Shown here: positions 1 to 9,415 of the stretch, piece after piece
Layout of the letters: the number at the start of each line of letters is the position of its first letter
How positions within the stretch are numbered: position 1 is the stretch's first letter
Assembly (NCBI GenBank): GCA_039707655.1
Contig: CM077665.1
Coordinates: forward strand, 307,210,486-307,274,485
Direction: 5' to 3'
Origin: Elymus sibiricus
Lineage: Eukaryota > Streptophyta > Magnoliopsida > Poales > Poaceae
Length of the DNA: 64,000 nt
Notes under the pieces: generated by a model
What the model saw: only the letters and a program-made list of their open reading frames with translations
What the model was told of the DNA's origin: nothing
Database searches by the model: none
Made by a program: the position numbers and the translations under genes

Positions 1-835
1 CATCCATACATAGGTGACTATGTCACGGGGATGCCCGAACACATCAACGAGAAAGAAGAAAAAACCGATAACGAGAATAACAGTATAGTGAGCATGTGAA
101 TGAATGAGAGGATACCGATGCTTCTCGGGTTTTGTAAAGTATCGTGAAGCATAGGGGATGTCACATGGTAATCAATGGTTGACTCTAATAACATTCGTGT
201 ACTCATAGGGATCAATATGGACAACCACGGTTCCGCCATTGGTCATTGAACGAAGGAGTTTCGTTCATGTATGTGAGTTACCGAGCCTACGGGGTCACAA
301 GCTTAAGGTAATCACGATCTGCTAAGTATTAGTAGTGCGTGATTAATGAGAAGATATTTGTGAAATTGTTTCATTAATATTTGAAATAGTTTCCAGAGGA
401 TCCGGAAGCGTTTCGAGGTCACCGGAAGGGTTTCGATGAGTATCGGGTAATACCGGGTATTATCGATAAATAATATATAGGTGTAAAATGTTTCCAGGGA
501 TGTCAAATTATATATAAAAGAGTATAATATTTATTAGAAGGCTTTTATATTTAATTAATACCAATGGGCCTTAAAAGGCCAAGTAGTGGAAAGGGAATTG
601 AGCCACCATGGCCCAATAGGGAAGGCACCCCATTTTTCCAAGTGGGGAGGCCGAATTGGAGTGGGGGGAGGACTCGTCCTACCCCTCTTGGCCGGCGCAC
701 CAAGGAGGGGCTTTACCTCCTATGTGGAAGCCCCTCCTCCCCTCTCCCACATATATATACTAGAGGATTTCCACCCATTTGACACACAACTTTTGAAGTT
801 TCCTCTAGTCCTCTAGTCCTAGTTCTAGTTAATCC
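1..835 (+). mobile_element. Copia-like LTR fragment (probable)
   Basis: I see no coding potential here. The text resembles the 3' half of a Triticeae Copia-type LTR: repeated GGAAG..TTTCG..CCGG phrases typical of such LTRs around 395-460, a GC-rich stretch at 600-740, and a TATA-like box at 751-760 followed by a CT-rich transcribed leader. It ends abruptly where the next element starts at 836. Its own start lies left of the window, so the family is not certain and it could be another LTR class. Confidence 0.4.
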
Positions 836-2353
836 TGATACGTCCATTTTGCATCATGATTTCTTATTGATAGTTGTAGTATTATTGGTCATTATTCCAC
901 TTTATGATACAACTCTTATGCCTTTCCTCTCTTAATTTACAAGGTATATCACAAAGAGGGAAATTGCCGGAAACTGGAATTCTAGACCTGAAAGCCAAGA
1001 AAAGGGCTAAAAATTCTCTGGACTCCAAATTACATGAAACTTCACAAGGAATTTTTGTGTAATATATGTGAATTTATGGAGCAAAAATATACCAGTGGGG
1101 GCACTTGTTGGTGCCAAGCCAACAGGACGCGCCCACCCCCTGAGCGCGCCTTGATGGCTACGCGGGCCCACTTGCGGCTTCCGGCCCCTATCTTCTGTTA
1201 TATGGTGTGTTTTGACCTTGAAAAAATCAAGATGATACTTTTGGCACGAAGCTCCACCGTCTCGAGGTGGAAACCTGGGCTGAGGCTCTTTTGCTCTCCG
1301 AGAGAGAGATTCTGCCGGGGAAACTTCCCTCTGGGAGGGGGAAATCGAAGCCATCATCATCACCAACGCTTCCTCCTTCGTGGGAGGACCAATATTCATC
1401 AACATCTTCACCAGCACCATCTCATCTCAAACCCTAGTTCATCTCTTGTATTCAATCTTTGTCTCAAAACCTCAGATTGGTACCTGGGGGCTACTAGTAG
1501 TGTTGATTACGTCTTGTAGTTGATGTTTGTTGGTTTACTTGGTGGAAGATAATATATTCAAATCCTAAATAACATTTATTATACCTCTAATATTGAACAC
1601 GGTGATGATTTGTGAGTAGTTACTTTTGTTCCCGAGGACATGGGAGAGGTCTTGTTATAAGTAATCATGTGAAGTTAGTATTCGTTTGGTATTTTGATGA
1701 TATGTATGTTGTTGCTTCCTTTAGTGGTGTCGTGTGAACGTCTACTACATGACACTTAACCATATTTGGGCCTAAAGGAAGGCATTGTGGAGTAATATGT
1801 AGATGATGGGTTGCCAGAGTGACAGAAGCTTAAACCCTAGTTTATGTGTTATTCCATAAGGGGCTGATTTGGATCCACATGTTTGATGCTATGTTTAGAT
1901 TTATCTTAATTCTTGTTTCGTAGTTGCGGATGCTTGCGAGAGGAGGTAATCATAAGTGGGTTTATTTTTCAAGTAAGAACAACACCTTAGCACCGGTTCA
2001 CCCACATATCAAATTATCAAAGTAACGAACGCGAATCAACTCAACACGATGAACATGACTAGATGGAAATTCTCATGTGTCCCCGGGAGCGCTTTACTTA
2101 ATATAAGAGAATTGTCTGGCTTGTCCTTTGCTATAAAAAGGATTGGGATACCTTGCTGCACACTTGCTACTATTTTTACTTGTTACTTGTTACCAGTTAT
2201 CTTGCTACAAAACTATTTATCACTATTACTTATAGAACTTATAAAGAATACCTTGCTGAAAACTGGTTATCATTTCCTTCTGCTCCTCGTTGGGTTCGAC
2301 ACTCTTACTTATCGAAAGGACTATGATTGATACCCTATAATTGTGGGTCATCA
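836..2353 (+). repeat. 5' LTR of the first Athila-like element
   Basis: The LTR begins TGATACGTCC at 836 and ends GTCATCA at 2353, giving the TGAT/ATCA inverted ends used by this group. The end is placed by the primer-binding site 11 bases further on, and by the same spacing in the neighbouring element at 5850. Length is 1518 bp. Preceding bases AATCC could be the 5-bp target copy, but the partner site is not in the window. Confidence 0.75.
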
Positions 2354-2364
2354 AGACTCTTTTC

Positions 2365-2382
2365 TGGCGTCGTTGTCGGGGA
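2365..2382 (+). other. tRNA-Asp-type primer-binding site
   Basis: TGGCGTCGTTGTCGGGGA matches the TGGCGCCGTTGCCGGGGA primer site of Athila/Tat elements at 16 of 18 positions. Both changes are C-to-T, as expected from decay of methylated cytosines. Confidence 0.75.
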
Positions 2383-2451
2383 GTGAAGTGCCTTTGGTGA
2401 GTGGAATTTAGTAAGGAAACGTTTTCGGTACGTTTTGTGTTGCTTATCACT

Positions 2452-3326
2452 ATGGATAATAATCCTTTGAAGGGCCTGTTTGGAGTATCTTCACCCCGAC
2501 CAGAAGTGGAAAAAATTGCCCCTCAACCTACTGAACCTACTGAAAATATCTATTATGAGATTCCTTCGGGTATGTTAGAGAAACTGCTAGCTAATCCTTA
2601 TGCAGGAGATGGAATAACTCATCCTGATTTGCACTTGATATATGTAGATAAGATTTGTGGATTATTTAAGCTTGCAGGTTATCCTAGGACAAGGTTAAGA
2701 AGAAGTTTTTCCCTTTATATTTGGAGGAAAAAGCATTGATTTGGTATAGGCTATTTGATGATATTGGATCATGGGACTGGAATCGCTTGAAACTGGAATT
2801 TCGTCAGAAGTTTTATCCTATGCATCTAGTTCATCGTGATCAATTATATATATATATATTTTGGCCTCGTGAAGGGGAAAGCATCGCTCAAGCTTGGGGG
2901 AGGATTAAATCTATGATGCACGCTGTCCCCAATCATGAGCTCTCAAGAGAAATGATTATACAAAACTTTTATGCTCGACTTTCTCATGATGATCAATTAA
3001 TACTCGATTCTTCTTCCACCGGTTCCTACATGAAGAGAACTATTGAATTCAAATGTGACCTTCTGGAAAGAATTAAGCACAACTTTGAAGATTGGGAACT
3101 CGAAAAAGGTAAAGAGTTAGGTATAAAGCTTGAGTTTGATTGTGTTAAATCATTCATAGAAACTGATACTTTTCATAAGTTTAGCGCTAAATATGGACTT
3201 GACTCTGAGATAGTAGCTTCCTTTTGTGAAACCTTTGTAGCTGATGTTGATCTCCCTAAGGAGAAATTGTTTAAATATCATCCACCCATTGAAGAATTGT
3301 TAGAGGAACCTATTATTGCTAAATAA
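2452..3326 (+). pseudogene. Athila-like gag (frameshifted)
   Basis: Structural Gag protein that would package element RNA. Translation starts with MDNNPLKGLFG at 2452. The frame is lost near 2690-2720 and continues in the frame open from 2721 to the stop at 3324-3326. The second part has the retrotransposon-gag core: a W-Y-R-LFDDIGSWDWN segment followed by LKLEFRQKFYP, then a REGESIAQAWGRIK block. Downstream sequence stays Gag-like but carries further stops (for example TAG at 3531), so this is a decayed copy. An internal TA run near 2848-2858 has altered the local residues. The call rests on recognition of the Athila gag core. Confidence 0.75.
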
Positions 3327-3539
3327 GAAACCATTATTTATAATATTGATCCAGTTGTGCCCACTACTTATATTGAAAACCCACCTTTTCCTATTAGGAT
3401 TAAGGAACATGCTAAGGCTACAACTGTGGTTAACAAAAGCCATATTAGAACACCCAAACCTTCTGAACAAATAAATATAGAACCTAATATTGCTATGGTT
3501 AAAGATCTCTTGGTTGGTAATATTGATGGATAGGTTATC

Positions 3540-4163
3540 TACTTTTGTGATGAGGCTGCTAGAATTGCTAAACCTGCTAGAAATGAACAGGATGTGCTAG
3601 ATAAGAATAAACCCGTTGTTGGCATGCCTGTTATTTCTGTTAAGATTGGAGATCATTGTTATCATGGCTTGTGTGATATGGGTGCTAGTGTTAGTGCTAT
3701 TCCTTTTACCTTATATCAAGAAATTATGGATTACATAGCACCCGCTGAGATGGAAGACATTGATGTTACTATTAAATTTGCAAACAGAGACACTATTTCA
3801 CCACTTGGGATTGTTAGAGATGTTGAAGTCTTGTGTGGAAAAATTAAGTACCCCACTAATTTCTTAGTACTTGGTTCACTACAAGATAATTTTTGTCCCA
3901 ACATATTTGGTAGACATTTCTTAAATACCGTTAATGCTGAAATTAATTGTGTTACATAGAAGATTAAAGTAAGCTTTGGTGATGAGTCTCGTGAATTTAA
4001 CTTCTCTAAGTTTGGTAGACAACCACATGAGAAAGAATTATCTAGTAAAGATGAAATTATTGGTCTAGCCTCTATTGTTGTGCCTCCTACTGATCCATTA
4101 GAACAGTATTTGCTAGACCATGAAAATGATATGCATATGAATGAGAGAAATGAAATAGATGAG
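3540..4163 (+). pseudogene. Athila-like aspartic protease fragment
   Basis: This would cleave the Gag-Pol polyprotein. An open stretch at 3594-3959 contains the retropepsin-like active-site context CDMGASVSAIP (the catalytic Asp-x-Gly is intact), followed by FANRDTISPLGIVRDVEV and a FLVLGSLQDNFCPNIFGRHFL motif that aligns with the flap and C-terminal part of the fold. A stop at 3957-3959 interrupts it. Protease-linker sequence continues to 4163 and is cut by the next LTR. No reverse transcriptase follows. It lies downstream of gag in the usual Gypsy order. Confidence 0.75.
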
Positions 4164-5850
4164 TGATACGTCTCCAACGTATCTATAATTTTTGCTTGTT
4201 CCATGCTATTATATTATCATTCTTGGATGTTTTACAATCATTTTATTACAACTTTATATCATTTTTTGGGACTAACCTATTGACATAGTGCCAAAGTGCC
4301 AGTTGTTGTTTTTGCTTGTTTTTTACTTTACAGAAAATCAGTACCAAACGGAGACAAAACACTGCGGGGATTTTTGTGGATTTTTTACGGACCAAAAGAA
4401 AGAAGATGGGCCAAAGAACACCAGAAGAGGGGGCCCAGGGTGGCCATCACCCACCAGGGCGCGCCAGAGGCCTCCTGGCGTGGCCTGGTGGGGGATGGGC
4501 ACCTCGGGAACCCCCTCAACCGCCTCCGATGCCTATAAATTCCCAAATATTCAGAAACCCCCAAAAATAACCCTAGACTCTCCGCTCCGCCGCCGCAACT
4601 CTCTGTATCAACGAAAAACCAATCTGGAGATGTTCCAGTACCCTGTTGGAGAGGGGAATCCATCTCCGGTGGCCATCTTCATCATCCCGGCGGAGGCCAT
4701 GATGAAGAGGGAGTAGTCCACCCTCGGGGCTGAGGGTATGTACCAGTAGCTATGTGTTCAATCTCTCTCTCTCGTGTTCTTGAGATGTCATGATCTTGAT
4801 GTATCACGGGCTTTGTTAATATAGTCGGATCATGTGATGTGTTTCCCTCTCTATCTAGTTGTGATGAATTGAGTTTCCCCTTTGAGATGTCATTACCGGA
4901 TTGAATACTTTTATGGATTTGAGAACACTTGATATATGTCTTGCATGCGGATACCCGTGGTGACAATGGGGTGTTCTATTGATTCACTTGATATATGTTT
5001 TGGTACTCAACTTGCGGATTCCCGCGGTGACATTGGGGTAATCTATGCATAGGGGTTGATACACGTTCTTGTCCTACTTTCTCCGATAGAAATATTGGGG
5101 CACTCTTTGAGGTTCTTTGTGTGGATTGAGTATTATGAATCTAAAATTGTTTGATGCGTATCGTATAATTAACTCATGGATACTTGTGGTGACATTGGAG
5201 TATCTAGGTGACATTAGAGTTGGTTGATGCGTATCATATGGTGTTATTCTAGTACGAACTCTTAGATAGATCGAACGGAAAGGATAACATGATGTTATCT
5301 TAGTACGAACTCTTGAATAGATCGATCGGAAAGGATAACTTTAATGTGGTTTCATACCCTACAAACAATTTCTTCTTATGTTCTCCGCTAGATAAGAACT
5401 TTGGAGTGATTCTTCGTTGCACGTTGAGGGATGGTTATGTGATCCAATTATATTAGCATTGTTGAGAGATTGCACTAGCGAAAGTACGGACCCTAGGCCT
5501 TGTTTTCAAGCATTGCAATACCGTTTGTGCTCACTTTTGTTACTTGCTACCTTGCTGTTTTTATATTTTCAGATTACAAAAACCTATATCTACCATCCAT
5601 ATTGCACTTGTATCACCATCTCTTCGCCGAACTAGTGCACCTATACAATTTGCCATTGTATTGGGTGTGTTGGGGACACAAGAGATTTCTTGTATTTGAT
5701 TGCAGGGTTGTTTGAGAGACACCATCTTCATCCTACACCTCCCAAGGATTGATAAACCTTAGGTCATCCAATTGAGGAAAAATTGCTACTGTCCTACAAA
5801 ACTCTGCGCTTGGAGGCCCAACAAAGTCTACAAGAATAAAGTAGACATCA
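4164..5850 (+). repeat. 5' LTR of the second Athila-like element
   Basis: Starts TGATACGTCTCCAACG and ends GTAGACATCA, 10 bases before the primer site, giving TGAT/ATCA ends and 1687 bp. A TATA-like box (TATAAAT) lies at 4534-4540 after a GC-rich segment, and a CT-rich leader follows, as in other Triticeae Athila LTRs. Confidence 0.75.
4534..4540 (+). promoter_or_regulatory. TATA box of LTR promoter
   Basis: TATAAAT in the context GATGCCTATAAATTCCC. The same box occurs at the equivalent place (near 25088) in the Sabrina-type solo LTR. Confidence 0.5.
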
Positions 5851-5860
5851 AGCTCTTTTC

Positions 5861-5878
5861 TGGCGCCGTTGCCGGGGA
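5861..5878 (+). other. tRNA-Asp-type primer-binding site
   Basis: TGGCGCCGTTGCCGGGGA, the unmutated form of the site seen at 2365. It lies 10 bases after the LTR end. Confidence 0.85.
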
Positions 5879-5976
5879 GGTGAGTGCTTGAAGGTATATC
5901 TTTAGATCTTGCAATTGAATCTTTTAGTTTCTTGTTTTATCACTAGTTTGGTTTTATAAAACAAAACTGCAAAAAA

Positions 5977-7887
5977 ATGGAGTTTAGATTGCATCATTTG
6001 TTTCGTCTTTACAATGTCTTTCGTGAAAATAAGGATTCCGAAAATTGTGCTCAAACGGTAGAGGAAGAAATTATGAAAATTTGTAATGAGAATTCCTTGA
6101 ATGATGAGCATGATTGCAATGTTGTTAGTATGAATTCTATGAATATCCAAAATACTAATGATGATTGCACTAGTCATGATAAAAATGTTTCTTATAAGCA
6201 TGTCAATTTTTGTGGAGTGCATAAAGTTTGTGAAGACGTGCTTTATAGGGATGATAGATTTTGTAAGAAGCATAAACATGATAGAACCAATTCTTTGCTC
6301 AAAGTGATAGATGAATTTGCTACAAAATTATGCTCTCTTTGTCCTATTACTTGTGAACTTTGCAATAAAGTTGGTCATCTTAATTTCCAATGCAAACTTT
6401 TTCATGATCAAATCATGGTCAAATATTGTAATGACTTGATCACCCTTGAACTTTATGATGAGCTTTCTCTATTTTTGGGGAGTGAAGAATTGACACATAA
6501 AAATAGTTGGTTTGAAGTATTCATTCTCACGGACGACATTGAAGCTAATCTAAAAAATATCTATATGTTTTGCATGGTAAATTGCAATGAGAATGCTTAT
6601 ATTGCCAACTATAGAAAGATGGGAAAACCAATAGAATATAAAAGGAATACTAATGAAAGGGTAAAGATTTCCACTTTCCCTCCTATTGTCTCTCATGATG
6701 TAACAGGTGACGAGGAGGAGCTCCCTATTCAACCAATCTCATCAATAAGAAGCTCGAAAAAATTACTTAAACCCACACATGATGTGGTGAAGAAGAAGAA
6801 AAGAAGAAAGAGTAGAGGTAAAAAGGTATCTATCCCAAATGATGTTGCTCCTATTATTGTTGTGCCTCATGAGGATGAATCAAAAATAATTGTGGAAGAT
6901 GATACACTTGATGATGATTTTGTTATGCCTATTGCTTGTTGTGATGACTATGATTGGGAAGATAATGATACTACTTATAATCTTGAAAATCTTTTTGGCA
7001 CCAACTTGGTAAATTATGATGATAATAATTGTTATACTATTGGTGCTATTCATACTATTAATGATGAGAGTGACTATGCTTATGATATGCCAAGCCACAA
7101 GATTGGGGATGCTATGCTTAATGAAGATGATCTTTTTAGTTCCCCTACTTTGAACGATCAAATTTGTTATGATGATTGCATGCCCCCTATTTATGATGAT
7201 TGGGATATTTATGAAAGTGGGTTTGGAAGAGTGTCAACTTTAGATAATTATTATCCCACAATTTTGGAGGGTGTTGAATTTTATTATCATGATAAAAGTG
7301 GATTTGGAGAGGTCATGACTTTATTTAGTAATGATTCCACTATTTCGGAAGAGGTTTCACTTGACTATGATGAGAACAAAGTTGCTACTTATGATGATTA
7401 TTGTGATGATACTTATGTTATAGAAAGTAGTGTTAATTATTGTCATAATTTTTAATATCCTTTTACTGAACATTACTCTTTTAATGTGGAAACAATTTAT
7501 AGTATTCAAGTTTCATTTGATGCTCCCACTATTATGAATGAGAAGAAATTTGCTTATGTGGAGAGTAATGAAAATTCTATGCTTGTGCATCATGAAAAGA
7601 ATGATTTATGTGATAGTTATATTGTGGAATTCCTTCATGATGCTACTGAAAATTATTATGAGATAGGAACATATGCTTGTAGGAATTGCAATAATATCAA
7701 GTTTCCTCTCCATGTGTTGAAAATCTTGAAGATATGCTTGTTTTGCCTTCCTATGCTAGTTGATTCTTGCTCCCATAAATTGTTTGCTCGCAAAATCCCT
7801 ATGCATAGGAAGTGGGTTAGACTTAAATGTGCTATTTATGAGATTCATGATGCTCTCTTACATGTTTCAAATACTATTCCTATGTGA
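5977..7887 (+). pseudogene. Gag-like protein with CCHC zinc knuckle, non-autonomous Athila-like element
   Basis: A 492-codon frame runs from ATG 5977 to a stop at 7453-7455. Similar sequence continues in the frame open at 7486-7887, so the natural protein was probably longer. Residues 126-139 read CELCNKVGHLNFQC, a C-x2-C-x4-H-x4-C zinc knuckle of the Gag nucleocapsid type. A lysine/arginine-rich cluster (KKKKRRKSRGKK) lies near residue 273. The C-terminal part is very rich in Asp, Asn and Tyr. There is no protease or polymerase motif in or after it. I recognise it as the gag-like ORF common in pol-less Athila-type repeats of wheat; the exact role is unknown, RNA packaging being the likely one. 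Confidence 0.6.
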
Positions 7888-9415
7888 GGATCATTGAAAT
7901 CATCATGCCTAGCTAAAAGGCATTAAAGAAAACCGCTTGTTGGGAGACAACCCAACACTTATAGTTTGTGTTTTGATGTGTTCACATGATTAAGATACTG
8001 TAGTAATAATGTTTTGTGTCTTTTATTTCAATAAAGTGCCAAGTAAAGCCTTTGGGATGACTCACAAGATGAGTAGAATTGATGCTGAACCAAAACAGAA
8101 ACTTTTGAATCCAGTACAGGAATTTTCATTTTTTACTGGAGCGTGATAATGATCTGAAATTTTTACACAATATTAATATACAAATTATTCAGGTTGTACT
8201 AATTTGTGAGAATTTTTAGAGACAGGGAAGTATTGTTACACTACAGATCTTCACAGACTGTTCTGTTTTTGACAGATTCTATTTTGCATGCATAGTTTGC
8301 TTGTTTTAGTATTCCCGTAACTTATATTCAGTGGTATAAATTATGGGAATGATAGAATACAGTAGGTATTATGTGAGAACAATTATGAATCTTGTCTTGA
8401 CAGTACCTAAGTGAATGATCTTTACTTATTACACTAACCCTTCTCACGAAGTTCCGTTAAATTTTGTGTGATTGAAGTTTTCAAGTTTTGGGTGAGACAC
8501 CGATATGAGGAGAATAAGGAGTGACAAGAAACTAAGATTGGGGATGCCCAAGGCACCCACAAGGTAATATCCAAGGAAGACTCAAGCGCCTAAGCTTGGG
8601 GATGCCCCGGAAGGCATCCCCTCTTTCGTCTTCAACACTATCGTTATATCTTACTTAGAGCTATATTTTTATTCGTCACATAATATGAGTTTTGCTTGGA
8701 GCATCATTTTATTTTGTTATTTTCTGTTAGGTGTTATTTATAATCTTGTTTTTCAATAAAAATTTCCAAGAATTGCCTTAGGATGCTTGCATTGCATGTT
8801 TGATGTGTGCTGTGTAAAAATAGAAAATTTTGTTGTAGTGTTTGAATTTTCCTATTTTACTGGAACGTGGAAAGTTTCTGAAATTTTTACACAGTATCGA
8901 CATATAAATTATCTAGCATGTCCTAAATTTTCATAATTGGTTGAGTTACATAAGTACAATAGATTACTACAGACTGTTCTGTTTGGACAGATTGCTGTCA
9001 TAGTTTCGTTATCTACTTATCCTATAGTTTCCATAGCCTATATTGGTAGATATAAATTGTGGAAACGATAGTAAACAGTAGATGATGTTTGGAAATTATT
9101 GTGCAACTTGTCTTGGCAGTACATGAAGTGTTGATTTGTTCTTATGTGTACTAACCTATCTCACGAGTTCTTTTCGAATTTTGCGTGGATGAAGTTTTTG
9201 AGAATAGGTGAAACCGGGATATGAGAGGATTGAACGAGATACAAAAGCTCAAGCTTGGGGATGCCCAAAGCACCCCAAGGAAATATTTCAAGAAGTCTCA
9301 AGCATCTAAGCTTGGGGATGCTACGCATCCCACCTCTCTTCGTCAACTATCGGTTTGCCTATGTTGAGCCTAAATTTTTATTCGTTCACATGATGCGTGC
9401 TATTCTTGGAGTTCT
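7888..9415 (+). repeat. 3' non-coding region of the non-autonomous element, with a diverged internal tandem duplication
   Basis: AT-rich sequence without a supported gene. Two consecutive blocks of roughly 0.6-0.7 kb (about 8110-8750 and 8840-9430) share the same order of phrases: a TTTTACTGGA block, GAAATTTTTACACA, CACAGACTGTTCTGTTT or its variant, TGTCTTGGCAGTAC or its variant, and two AAGCTTGGGGATGC phrases. They are therefore a diverged tandem duplication. A GA microsatellite starts at about 9470. Confidence 0.6.

Larger units (their letters stand above)
836..4163 (+). mobile_element. Athila-like Gypsy element, 5' part (LTR-PBS-gag-protease), truncated by next insertion
   Basis: An LTR of about 1.5 kb with TGAT..ATCA ends is followed by a primer-binding site and decayed gag and aspartic protease sequence. 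The reading stops at 4163, where another Athila-like LTR begins, so reverse transcriptase, integrase and the 3' LTR are not seen. The gag and protease resemble Athila-clade proteins of Triticeae elements (Fatima/Sumaya-like by the LTR start TGATACGTCCATTTTGCATC). The clade call is firm; the family name is tentative. Confidence 0.8.

Noticed and set aside
1034..1519. 161-codon plus-strand frame
   Set aside because: Lies wholly inside the LTR at 836-2353; no start context or domain support.
2365..5878. tRNA-like sequences as tRNA genes
   Set aside because: These are 18-base primer-binding sites complementary to tRNA ends, with no tRNA body or anticodon arm.
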